A stretch of DNA of 27,459 nucleotides from JBPCRW01 sp050996405 (GTDB lineage Bacteria; Acidobacteriota; Blastocatellia; Pyrinomonadales; Pyrinomonadaceae), in contig JBPCRW010000001.1 in assembly GCA_050996405.1 (NCBI GenBank), positions 1-27,459 of the forward strand, written 5' to 3'. Both the position numbers and the translations under genes were made by a program. Positions 15,916 through 23,680 of the stretch are shown piece by piece; the first letter of the stretch is position 1; each line of letters opens with the position of its first letter. The notes below the pieces were generated by a model, which did no database searches, was not told the origin of the DNA, and worked only from the letters and a program-made list of their open reading frames with translations.

Positions 15916-16923
15916 GTGCAGGTTTTACAACCGACAATCGAAAAGGATTTCGTTTCAGGCAAAAAATTTACGCTTGAATCGGGCGCGGTTTTGCCGGAAA
16001 TCGTTCAGCATTACGCGATTTTCGGCGAGATGAATTCTGATAAGTCGAATGTCTCGCTCGTCTTTCACGCGCTGACGGGTTCGGCGCGGATTGACGAATG
16101 GTGGCGCGGTTTAATCGGCGCGGGCTGCGCTCTCGACACTAGCCGGAACGCTTTCGTGTGCATCAATTTTTTAGGTTCGCGCTACGGTTCGACGGGTGCT
16201 GTAGATTCCGCAGGTTTATTGGGCAAGAATAACAAAACGGAATTTCCGCTCGTCACCGTAGCCGATATAATTCGGGCGCAAAAATTGGTTTTAGATTCGC
16301 TCGGAATCGAAAAATTAAACGTCGTTCTCGGCGGTTCGGTCGGCGGAATGTGCGCTCTACAATTTGCGTCGGAATTTCCCGAAATTGCGGGAAAATGTAT
16401 TGCAATCGGCGCGTCGGAACTTTCGGCAATGGGTTTGGCTTTAAATCATTTGCAGCGTGAGGCTTTAAAGCACGAAAGAGATGTCGGATTAGCCCGTCAG
16501 ATTGCGATGATTTCCTACAAATCGCCCGAAATTTTTAACGCGCGTTTTGCCAGAAAACCGAATCGCAACGGCGAAAATCCGCGCTCAAGTTTTGAACATC
16601 GTTTCGATGTCGCGGGTTATCTCGATTATCAAAGCGAGATTTTCAAAAATCGGTTTGACGCGGAGACATTTAAAATCATCTCAAAAGCGATGGATTTATT
16701 TGAACTTTCGGACGCGGAAATAAAAAAAATCAAAACCGAAACTTATCTGATTGGAATTTCGAGCGACTGGCTTTTTCCAGCGTCGGACGTGAAAAAATAT
16801 GCCGAAAGATTAAGCGAAAACGGCGTTGACGCTGAATATGTCGAATTCGTTTCGCCCGACGGACACGACGCTTTTTTGTCGGACACGGCAGGAATGAATG
16901 GGATTTTAGAAGAAATCTTGTAG
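15916..16923 (+). CDS. metX: Homoserine O-acetyltransferase
   Basis: The 335-residue alpha/beta hydrolase-fold enzyme transfers acetyl from acetyl-CoA to homoserine, giving the MetY substrate. The nucleophile serine is in GGSVGGMCALQFA (around residue 142), with FVCINFLGSRYGSTG before it. The catalytic Asp is probably in SSDWLFPASD (around 280) and the His in SPDGHDAFLSD (around 318). HALTGSARIDEWW is the usual oxyanion/substrate segment. The start is GTG at 15916: a stop lies three codons upstream in frame and no ATG fits the conserved N-terminus. The stop TAG lies in the arm of a downstream palindromic element, and the C-terminus EEIL looks slightly short. Whether it shares the riboswitch transcript depends on the hairpin before it. 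Confidence 0.93.
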   Translation: MQVLQPTIEKDFVSGKKFTLESGAVLPEIVQHYAIFGEMNSDKSNVSLVFHALTGSARIDEWWRGLIGAGCALDTSRNAFVCINFLGSRYGSTGAVDSAGLLGKNNKTEFPLVTVADIIRAQKLVLDSLGIEKLNVVLGGSVGGMCALQFASEFPEIAGKCIAIGASELSAMGLALNHLQREALKHERDVGLARQIAMISYKSPEIFNARFARKPNRNGENPRSSFEHRFDVAGYLDYQSEIFKNRFDAETFKIISKAMDLFELSDAEIKKIKTETYLIGISSDWLFPASDVKKYAERLSENGVDAEYVEFVSPDGHDAFLSDTAGMNGILEEIL

Positions 16924-17042
16924 GGACAGGTCTTGCGCCTGCTCAATCAGCCTCGCGGCTGAAAGATGTGTTTAAATTTCAAAATTTTGATTATTGAACA
17001 GGCATTCACCGCATTGGGCAGGCGCAAGACCTGCCCCTACAA
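16918..17042. mobile_element. Palindromic mini-element between metX and SDR paralogue 2
   Basis: The terminal arms 16918-16942 and 17018-17042 are complementary at 24 of 25 positions (ttgtagggacaggtcttgcg and its partner). The interior is noncoding with a weaker inner inverted repeat. The left arm supplies the metX stop codon, and the right arm ends 14 bases before the next ATG. Confidence 0.85.
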
Positions 17043-17056
17043 TTATTGAAAAAATT

Positions 17057-17848
17057 ATGACCGAAAAAATTGTTGAAAAGAAATTACCGGATTATTTATT
17101 AAGCGGGAAAACCGCGATTGTGACGGGCGCGTCGCGCGGCATCGGACGGGCGACGGCGATTCGTCTGGCGGAAGCTGGCGCAAACGTCGTCGTCAATTAT
17201 TTCCAACACAAAACGGATGCGGAAAAGGTCGTTAAAATTTGCAAAGAATCGGGTGTCGGCGCGATTGCGGCGCAGGCGGACGTTTCTAAATTAAAGGACG
17301 CGAAAAATTTAATTAAAGAAGCGTTAAAAGAATTCGGGCAAATTGATTTGCTGGTTGCGAACGCCGGAATCTGGGAAGGCGCGCCGCTCGAAAAAATGTC
17401 TGAAAAAATCTGGGATAAAGTTCTGGACGCGAATCTAAAAGGCACTTGGACGGTTTGCCGCGCGGCAGTCGAGCAGTTTAAAAAACAAAATTCGGGAAAC
17501 ATCGTCATCGTTTCTTCGACCGCCGGACAGCGCGGCGAAGCGGGTTATTCAAATTACGCCGCGTCAAAAGGCGGACAGATTTCTTTTACAAAAGCCCTGT
17601 CAAACGAACTTGCGCCGGAGATTCGCGTCAACGCGGTCGCGCCCGGCTGGGTTGATACGAATTTGAACGACCCCGTTTTTCTTCACGACGAGGAATTTGT
17701 CGCGCGTGTCGTTGACGCGATTCCCCTAAAGCGCGTGGCAACCGCCGACGACGTTGCGCTCTCAATAATTTTTTTGGCGAGCGATTGGTCGCGCCACATC
17801 ACGGGCGAAATTTTAAACATCAACGGCGGCGCGGTTTTATGCGGATGA
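17057..17848 (+). CDS. Short-chain dehydrogenase/reductase, FabG-like (paralogue 2)
   Basis: The 263-residue classical SDR has TGASRGIGRA around residue 26, NAGIWEGAPLEKMSEKIW around 105, VSSTAGQRGEAGYSNYAASK with the catalytic Ser, Tyr and Lys around 152-170, and the end ILNINGGAVLCG. Protein and DNA are very similar to the gene at 12695-13483, including the noncoding tail, so a duplication is clear. The ATG at 17057 gives a start aligned with the paralogue (MTEK versus MSEK); an upstream in-frame ATG at 16994 would translate the palindromic element and is rejected. It is followed by lysC after an AT-rich gap with repeated tgcaaaa words. Confidence 0.92.
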   Translation: MTEKIVEKKLPDYLLSGKTAIVTGASRGIGRATAIRLAEAGANVVVNYFQHKTDAEKVVKICKESGVGAIAAQADVSKLKDAKNLIKEALKEFGQIDLLVANAGIWEGAPLEKMSEKIWDKVLDANLKGTWTVCRAAVEQFKKQNSGNIVIVSSTAGQRGEAGYSNYAASKGGQISFTKALSNELAPEIRVNAVAPGWVDTNLNDPVFLHDEEFVARVVDAIPLKRVATADDVALSIIFLASDWSRHITGEILNINGGAVLCG

Positions 17849-17985
17849 ATAAAACGCAAAACTTTGAAAATGCAAAATTCAAAATGCAAAGTGCAAAATG
17901 AGATTTCCGTAAAGTCCATTGCGATTCTAAACAAACGTCTTCAATTTTGCGTTTTGCATTTTCTTCGTTTAATTTCAAATTGATT

Positions 17986-19350
17986 GTGAACGAGAAAATA
18001 AATCCGACAGTAATGAAATTCGGCGGCACGAGCGTCGGCGATGTTGCCGCGTTTGAGCGCGTCTGCCGCATCGTCTCTGAACAAATTGAAAGACATCCGG
18101 TCGTCGTCACGTCCGCAATGACGAAAGTGACCGACGCTCTTTTGTCGGCGTTCGACGCGGCGCGCAACAACGAATTTGAGAAAGGTTTTGAATTGCTTTT
18201 GCCGCACTTTGAACGCCACACGGAAGTTGCCGAACATTTTTTAGGCGGCGACGCGAAAAAATCTTTTGAAGGCGAACTGGAAAAATCGAAGGCGGAATTA
18301 TCGGAGATTCTCGAAAGAGTTGCGCGGCGCAGTTTGCCCGTGCAGCTTTTAAAAGATGTCGTCATCGCTTACGGGGAAATTCTGTCGTCGAGGCTTTTGA
18401 CCGAAGTTTTAAAATCGAAAAACGTTAACGCCCGCCACGCCGACGCGCGTCGTTTGATTGTCACCGACGACGAACACGGCGCGGCGAATCTGATCTGGAG
18501 CGAAACCGAAAAAATCGTGCAGGTCGAATTAAATTCGATTCTCAAAGCGGGCGAAGTCCCCGTGATAGGCGGTTTTATCGCGGCGAGTCGAAGCGGTGAA
18601 ACGACGACTTTGGGACGCGGCGGCTCGGATTATTCGGCGGCGATTGTGGCGGCAGCACTTCGCGCAAAGGAATTGCAGATTTGGACGGACGTGACAGGTG
18701 TGATGACGTGCGACCCGCGCATCGCCCCGTCTGCTTTTACGATTCCCGTTTTGAGTTACGAAGAAGCGGCGGAACTCGCTTATTTCGGCGCGAAAGTTCT
18801 GCATCCGAAAACGATTCAACCGGCGGTTGATTTTGCGATTCCGGTCAGGGTTTGCAATTCGTGGAAGCCTGCGGAAACCGGCACGATGGTTCTGGCTGAA
18901 TCCAGCGAATCGCCAAACAAAATAAAATCAATCGCTTCAAAAAAAGGAATTACGATTTTGCGCGTCACGTCGGCGCGGATGCTCGGCAGTTACGGTTTTA
19001 TGAGCGCGCTGTTTCAGATTTTTGAACGTTACCGCACGGTCATTGACATTATCTCAACTTCGGAAGTTTCGCTCGCGCTGACTTTAGATAACACCGATTC
19101 GCTCGAACAGATTACGGCGGAATTAAAGCGGCTCGGCGAAGTTGAAATTGAAACTGGAAACGCCGTTATCTGCGTTGTCGGCGAAGGTTTGCGCGCATCG
19201 CGCGGCTTGGCGGCGAAAATTTTTTCGACCATTGAAGAAACAAATATCTCGCTCATCTCGCACGGCGCGTCAAACGTCAATCTAACATTCGTCGTCAAAG
19301 AAAATGTGATGAACGAAGTCATAAAAAAACTGCACGAGAAATTTTTCTGA
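17986..19350 (+). CDS. lysC: Aspartate kinase
   Basis: It catalyses phosphorylation of aspartate, the entry step to lysine, threonine and methionine. VMKFGGTSVGD at the N-terminus is the kinase signature; GRGGSDYSA and WTDVTGVMTCDPRI lie near residues 205-240, with EEAAELAYFGAKVLHP next. The C-terminal part carries two ACT domains (ILRVTSARMLGSYGFMSALF and VICVVGEGLRASRG), the usual site of feedback inhibition. The GTG at 17986 is chosen because it gives the usual short NPTVMKFGG lead; the ATG at 18013 would remove only nine residues, while the TTG at 17947 lies in repetitive noncoding sequence. The length of 454 fits monofunctional two-ACT enzymes. The helicase gene starts one base after its stop. 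Confidence 0.95.
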   Translation: MNEKINPTVMKFGGTSVGDVAAFERVCRIVSEQIERHPVVVTSAMTKVTDALLSAFDAARNNEFEKGFELLLPHFERHTEVAEHFLGGDAKKSFEGELEKSKAELSEILERVARRSLPVQLLKDVVIAYGEILSSRLLTEVLKSKNVNARHADARRLIVTDDEHGAANLIWSETEKIVQVELNSILKAGEVPVIGGFIAASRSGETTTLGRGGSDYSAAIVAAALRAKELQIWTDVTGVMTCDPRIAPSAFTIPVLSYEEAAELAYFGAKVLHPKTIQPAVDFAIPVRVCNSWKPAETGTMVLAESSESPNKIKSIASKKGITILRVTSARMLGSYGFMSALFQIFERYRTVIDIISTSEVSLALTLDNTDSLEQITAELKRLGEVEIETGNAVICVVGEGLRASRGLAAKIFSTIEETNISLISHGASNVNLTFVVKENVMNEVIKKLHEKFF

Positions 19351-19351
19351 A

Positions 19352-20746
19352 ATGTTCAAGCTCAAATTTGAATCGGGAACTTTAATTTTAGAAGGCGCGA
19401 AGGAAAATGATTCCGTGCCGCGCTCTTTTGTCTGGGACGCGCGGACCAAACATTTTCGCGCTCCGGCTTATAAATATCGTGAAATTATCAAGGATTTTAT
19501 TCGCGCAAAAACGCCTTATGAAGATTTAGCGAAGGCGTATTCCGTGTTTGATTTTAAACCGAAATTTCACGTCGCGCCGCGCCCGTATCAAACCGAATCA
19601 ATCGAAAAATGGAAGGCGAGTGAAAGATGCGGCGTGATTGTTTTGCCGACCGGCGCGGGCAAAACTCACGCGGCGACGCTTGCCGTTGAAATTTGCGGGC
19701 GGCAAACTTTGGTCGTCGTGCCGACGCTCGATTTAATGAATCAATGGTATGATTTGCTGCTTTCGACATTCAACGCCGAAATCGGTTTAATCGGCGGCGG
19801 TTTTTACGAAATCGGCGCGATTACCGTCACGACTTACGCTTCGGCTTTTCGGCATCAGGAACGACTGGGAAATCAATTCGGTTTGATAATTTTCGACGAG
19901 TGTCATCATTTGCCGTCGGAAGGCTACAAATACGCGGCGGAATTTGCAATCGCTCCGTTTCGACTTGGTTTATCCGCAACGCCCGACCGCGCGGACGGCG
20001 GCGAAAATGAACTCGAAAATTTAATCGGAAAAACCGTGTATCGGCTCGAAGCGCAGCAACTCGCGGGCGAATTTCTGGCGGATTACACCATCGAAAAAAT
20101 CGAAGTTGATTTGTCCGACGAAGAGCGAAGAGCATATCAAAAAGAGCGGCAAATTTACACAGACTTTCGTCGCAAAATGAATCTTCCTTTCGGACAGGAA
20201 GGCTGGCGAATGTTTTTAATTTACAGCGCGAAAAGCGAAGACGGCAGACGCGCCATGCTTGCCTATCGGAATTATAAAAAAATCGCGCTCGGCACGGAAT
20301 CGAAACTCCACGTTTTGCAGGATTTGCTCGTCAGGCATAAACACGACAGAGTTTTAATTTTCACGCACGAAAACGAAATGGTTTATCGAATCTCCAATGA
20401 TTATTTGATTCCCGCAATCACGCACGAAACCAACGTCAAGGAAAGAAAATTCTGGCTCGACGCATTTAACAAGGGCGAAGTTTTAGCACTTGCGACATCG
20501 AAAGTTTTGAACGAAGGCGTGAACATTCCAGACGCTTCGGTTGCGATAATTCTTTCCGGTTCAGGCTCAAGCCGCGAACACATTCAACGCTTGGGAAGAA
20601 TTCTGCGAAAAAAAGAAGACAAACAGGCAATTCTTTACGAAGTCGTGACGCGCGACACGACCGAAGAATACACTTCGCAAAAACGCTCTGACGCGCGACA
20701 GTTTCAAGAAATGAAAAAGCCGAATGAGAAAGGTTTATTTGATTAA
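19352..20746 (+). CDS. XPB-like superfamily 2 DNA helicase
   Basis: The 464-residue protein begins with a short domain (KLKFESGTLILEG, then VWDARTKHFRAPAYKY) like the damage-recognition/N-terminal domain of archaeal XPB. Helicase motifs follow in order: LPTGAGKTH (Walker A, around 98), DECHH (residues 182-186), GLSATPDRADGG (motif III plus the position of the XPB RED motif, here Arg213-Ala214-Asp215), ATSKVLNEGVNIPD (motif V, around 380) and QRLGRILRK (motif VI, around 411). XPB works with the nuclease Bax1 in archaea, and a Bax1/DUF790 gene lies at 22379-23584. The ATG is one base after the lysC stop, so translation is probably coupled. The final 15 codons are duplicated downstream of the toxin-antitoxin pair. 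The role is likely DNA repair or bubble opening; restriction-type helicases are a less likely alternative. Confidence 0.88.
   Translation: MFKLKFESGTLILEGAKENDSVPRSFVWDARTKHFRAPAYKYREIIKDFIRAKTPYEDLAKAYSVFDFKPKFHVAPRPYQTESIEKWKASERCGVIVLPTGAGKTHAATLAVEICGRQTLVVVPTLDLMNQWYDLLLSTFNAEIGLIGGGFYEIGAITVTTYASAFRHQERLGNQFGLIIFDECHHLPSEGYKYAAEFAIAPFRLGLSATPDRADGGENELENLIGKTVYRLEAQQLAGEFLADYTIEKIEVDLSDEERRAYQKERQIYTDFRRKMNLPFGQEGWRMFLIYSAKSEDGRRAMLAYRNYKKIALGTESKLHVLQDLLVRHKHDRVLIFTHENEMVYRISNDYLIPAITHETNVKERKFWLDAFNKGEVLALATSKVLNEGVNIPDASVAIILSGSGSSREHIQRLGRILRKKEDKQAILYEVVTRDTTEEYTSQKRSDARQFQEMKKPNEKGLFD
20700..20744 (+). repeat. 45-bp direct repeat, left copy (helicase 3' end)
   Basis: The 45 bases beginning agtttcaagaaatgaaaaag recur exactly at 21322-21366. 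This copy encodes the last codons of the helicase (FQEMKKPNEKGLFD); its stop TAA (20744-20746) begins on the last repeat base. The repeats bracket the DUF433/DUF5615 pair. Confidence 0.95.
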
Positions 20747-20768
20747 AAATTTGGCGTAGAATTCTTTT

Positions 20769-20981
20769 ATGAAAAATCCGATTGTTACAATTTCAAACGA
20801 AATAATGGGCGGAACGCCTGTTTTTGCGGGAACTCGCGTGCCGATTCAAACGCTCATTGATTATCTCAAAGAGGGCGATTCGATTGACGAATTTTTGGAA
20901 GGTTTTCCGACCGTCAAGCGTGAACAAGTAATCACATTTCTTGAAGAAGCCGAGAAAGAAATGGAGAAAAAGGCGGCGTGA
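20769..20981 (+). CDS. DUF433 family protein, antitoxin-like
   Basis: The 70-residue protein matches the DUF433 pattern: VTISNEIMGGTPVFAGTRVP, then LIDYLKEGDSIDEFLEGFPT and EQVITFLEEA, a small winged-helix-like fold. It is the usual upstream partner of DUF5615 PIN-like proteins and is taken as the DNA-binding antitoxin. It overlaps the next gene by four bases (GTGA). There is no ribosome site, and a TAGAAT box ends only six bases before the ATG, so a leaderless transcript is possible. The pair lies between two copies of the helicase 3' end and looks acquired as a unit. Confidence 0.88.
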   Translation: MKNPIVTISNEIMGGTPVFAGTRVPIQTLIDYLKEGDSIDEFLEGFPTVKREQVITFLEEAEKEMEKKAA

Positions 20982-21295
20982 AAATCCTGCTTGACGAATG
21001 TCTTGACCGCCGTTTTGCAAGGGATTTAACTGGCTTTGAAATTAAGACTGTTCCGCAGATGAATTGGGCTGGTCTAAAAAACGGCAGTTTGATGAAACTT
21101 GCCGCAGCGGAATTTGATGTTTTTATTACGGTTGACCGCAATCTTTCATTTCAACAAAATCTGCCGAAATACGAAATCGCTGTTCTGGTCATTCGTTGCA
21201 AATCAAACTGTTGGAGAGATTTACAATCGTTTGCGCCAAAAATTATTGATATTTTACCGCGCTTGAAAAAAGGCGAAGCAGTTTTTATAAGCTGA
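20978..21295 (+). CDS. DUF5615 PIN-like protein, putative toxin
   Basis: This is a 105-residue PIN-like protein. The N-terminal KILLDECLDRRFARDL carries the first acidic pair, and the central FDVFITVDRNLSFQQNL carries the second Asp of the expected metal site. The family is paired with DUF433 proteins and predicted to be a ribonuclease toxin of a VapBC-like system; activity is inferred only. The start is GTG, overlapping the DUF433 stop, so translation is coupled. Length is typical (about 105-120). It is followed 26 bases later by the duplicated helicase end. Confidence 0.85.
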   Translation: MKILLDECLDRRFARDLTGFEIKTVPQMNWAGLKNGSLMKLAAAEFDVFITVDRNLSFQQNLPKYEIAVLVIRCKSNCWRDLQSFAPKIIDILPRLKKGEAVFIS

Positions 21296-21321
21296 ATAAA
21301 AATTATTGCCTGTCGCACGGT

Positions 21322-21366
21322 AGTTTCAAGAAATGAAAAAGCCGAATGAGAAAGGTTTATTTGATT
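21322..21366 (+). repeat. 45-bp direct repeat, right copy (displaced helicase 3' end)
   Basis: It is identical to 20700-20744. Upstream of it similarity to the helicase gene drops to about 11 of 16 bases and its frame is closed by a TAG, so only the end of the gene is duplicated. Confidence 0.95.
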
Positions 21367-21422
21367 GATAAAATTTATAGTTTTGGTTTTAAAAAAGTAT
21401 TATGATATAAAAATTTTGTGAT

Positions 21423-22262
21423 TCAAATGCGCTTATCCTGTGAAATCCCTACACACAAACAATAATCTTTTAACCTTCTATTAATTCCCAAACCTGAATT
21501 CTTTAGCTCTTTAATTCCCCATTGAAAAAGATTTTCTCGGACCTCTATTTCAAAATTAGCATTTATGCGTTGCCAAATTTTATAAGCACAATCCAAATAT
21601 AGAATTCCCTCGAAATTAAAAATGTTACTGAGTTCATCATCGACATCATCGAAATTGTTAAAAATAGTTACGTCGCTAATTGATACTTTATTGAGTAGAT
21701 TTATTTGTTCGGGATTGGTTGAAAATTCTTGACATAATCTTTCAAATTCTACATCCAGCTTTTCTTTTCGGTATGCTTCCTGTTCAAATTGATTTTTAAT
21801 TATACCGAGTATCTGTTCACTATCATTTTGATTTAAAGAAGTCACTAGAGAAGTTTGATTTCTCATCAATTTTGAAAAAATGTTATTCCAATTCCACCAA
21901 AATACCAACTTTTCGTGAATGAAATATCTATCTCCCCATTCATATAACTGAATTGCAGTTTCTTCTTCATAGGAATTAACGATTCTCCCAAAGCAGTCAT
22001 ATAAAAGTCCTAAATCAAGCATTCGCTGTGCTTCAAAATGATTTGAAACTTCTTCGTCCGTAGTCATTATTTTCGGAGACCAAATTGACGCGCTTCCCTT
22101 AAAAAAGATTTTTGCAATATCTAGAATAGGTTTTGGATTATCAATTATCTTTTCGGAAATGTCTATAATTTTCCAGATAGGTATGCAGAGTTCATATCCT
22201 AATATACGAAAGACAGCACCCCATGAAACTATATCTGACCGAGATTTTAATAATATGTTCAT
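21423..22262 (-). CDS. Hypothetical protein, AT-rich orphan between XPB and Bax1-like genes
   Basis: I do not recognise this 279-residue protein. It is soluble-looking, acidic and rich in Ile, Asn, Phe and Trp (for example EKLVFWWNWNNIFSKLM and FNNFDDVDDELSNIFNFEG), with no signal peptide, membrane helix or nucleotide-binding motif. Helical content seems high, with a coiled-coil-like stretch around QEAYRKEKLDVEFERLCQEF. Base composition is clearly more AT-rich than the flanking genes, and no strong ribosome site precedes the ATG (a GAGG lies 16 bases upstream). Codon use and position suggest horizontal acquisition. It could be cargo of the same island as the toxin-antitoxin pair. Confidence 0.7.
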   Translation of the reverse strand: MNILLKSRSDIVSWGAVFRILGYELCIPIWKIIDISEKIIDNPKPILDIAKIFFKGSASIWSPKIMTTDEEVSNHFEAQRMLDLGLLYDCFGRIVNSYEEETAIQLYEWGDRYFIHEKLVFWWNWNNIFSKLMRNQTSLVTSLNQNDSEQILGIIKNQFEQEAYRKEKLDVEFERLCQEFSTNPEQINLLNKVSISDVTIFNNFDDVDDELSNIFNFEGILYLDCAYKIWQRINANFEIEVRENLFQWGIKELKNSGLGINRRLKDYCLCVGISQDKRI

Positions 22263-22378
22263 TTTATGAGATTACCAAACCTCTTTTAACTTGTCTTTTC
22301 CTTACTTTAAGTGTAAAAAAAGTATGCGAATTATGGGAATTATAAAAAGATATTGAAATTTCTCGTTTCTCGAATATA

Positions 22379-23584
22379 TTATGCAAGTAAATTATTTAAG
22401 TTCTCCGCCGTTTCTTCTAACAAAAGCGGTTCGAGTTTTGATTTGAAAAAGACGACGTTTTCGCTTGTCAAAGTCGCTTCTTCACGGCTTCCGCGCAGTT
22501 CCTGCCACGCGGCGATGATAAAATTTTTAAAATTCGCCGACTGAAATTCTTCCAATTTTTTCTGCAAACTTTTCGGTGTCCAGAATCCTAAAACGTCGAG
22601 ATAAATTTTTTCATTTTCGGGCGAAACTAAAACGAAATCGGGAACGAAAGCTGTCTTGCCCAAATCGACGACTTCGCGGTTTTCCCGCAATTTCCAGTCG
22701 GCGGAAGATTTTTCCCAATCGCGTTTCAGTTTTTCGTGAATCGGATTTTCATATTCAGGTTCGTCGTAACGGTTGGAGACGAGTTCGATCTGCTCGCTCG
22801 TCAATTCGTAAAACGCCGTTCCTTTTTTATCGTTGATTTCGGCGCGCATTTTCCAGTTTCCGCACAACAAAAGCGCGGGCAGAAAAACCGCCATCTGAAT
22901 TCCGTATTTTTGCGAGCGGTGAAAAAGCGAAGCCGCGCCGGTCAAAATAATTTCGTAGCCATTTGCCGCATTTCCAACGACGGAATGAATCAAGCCGAAA
23001 TGTTTTATCCAGCCGAAAATCGCGCGGTAATTTGCCGCATCCGACGGCGCGACACGAATTTTCATTTCGACGCAGCGATAAAAAATCGCCTGCGCCTGCG
23101 CCAGATTGTAACGGTCGAGCAGTTGGGGCGGCGCGGATTTTTCAAACGAAACAAGTTTTTGCTGTGCCGACAAATCTGCGTAAAGATTCGAGAAAATCGC
23201 GTCGGCAGTCGTGTTTAATTCTTCGGCGACCCGTTGCAAAACTTTTGCTTTGTTTTCTGAATCGGGAAAAACCGGATGAAATTTCGCGGCTTCGAGAAAA
23301 ACTTTTTGACGAATTTCAGACGGTTCGGCAACACTCGAAGTTTCAAATTCGCAGCAGTCTGTCAGCAATTTTATCAGCCCGCGCAGAATCCGAAAATCTG
23401 TTCCCGTGCCGATGTATTCTTCGAGTTCCGCGTCGAGCGCGCCGCGCGTTTTGCCTTGAAATTCCTCAAAAATTTCAATTAAATTCGCGGCATCGCGCAA
23501 ATATCCGGCATCGTCGGTTTTAATCAATCGCGGGAAAATTTTATCGCCGCGCCGAAAGTTAATGGCTAAATCTGAAGTGAGCAT
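22379..23584 (-). CDS. DUF790 / Bax1-like nuclease
   Basis: The 401-residue protein starts MLTSDLAINFRRGDKIFPRL, with RGLIKLLTDCCEF near residue 72, as in the DUF790 family whose archaeal member Bax1 binds XPB. The C-terminal nuclease core is visible: FVPDFVLVSPENEKIYLDVL followed by GFWTPKSLQKKLEEF. This is a PD-(D/E)xK-like arrangement in which the second acidic residue is Asp, with FIIAAWQELRG after it. Family knowledge gives a structure-specific endonuclease that cuts bubbles and overhangs together with XPB helicase. Here it is convergent with the helicase and separated by an island, not in the usual operon. It is divergent from the esterase gene with a 96-bp gap. Confidence 0.85.
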   Translation of the reverse strand: MLTSDLAINFRRGDKIFPRLIKTDDAGYLRDAANLIEIFEEFQGKTRGALDAELEEYIGTGTDFRILRGLIKLLTDCCEFETSSVAEPSEIRQKVFLEAAKFHPVFPDSENKAKVLQRVAEELNTTADAIFSNLYADLSAQQKLVSFEKSAPPQLLDRYNLAQAQAIFYRCVEMKIRVAPSDAANYRAIFGWIKHFGLIHSVVGNAANGYEIILTGAASLFHRSQKYGIQMAVFLPALLLCGNWKMRAEINDKKGTAFYELTSEQIELVSNRYDEPEYENPIHEKLKRDWEKSSADWKLRENREVVDLGKTAFVPDFVLVSPENEKIYLDVLGFWTPKSLQKKLEEFQSANFKNFIIAAWQELRGSREEATLTSENVVFFKSKLEPLLLEETAENLNNLLA

Positions 23585-23680
23585 TTTCTCGTATTAAGTT
23601 GTTGTAGTATATCATTAAACTGTCTTAAACTCTTTTCAGTCGGACGTGGGATTGTCAAAGTAAAAGCAACCAAAATAACT

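Noticed and set aside
16994..17056. Longer N-terminus for SDR paralogue 2 from ATG 16994
   Set aside because: It would translate the palindromic element and is absent in the paralogue, whose start aligns with 17057.
12695..17848. SDR-bracketed methionine block as a composite transposon
   Set aside because: No transposase or terminal inverted repeats bound the block; the flanks are ordinary genes.
17849..17985. Repeated tgcaaaa/ttttgca words between SDR 2 and lysC as a riboswitch or CRISPR-like array
   Set aside because: The words are short, irregularly spaced and also follow SDR 1; they look like low-complexity or repeat-derived sequence.
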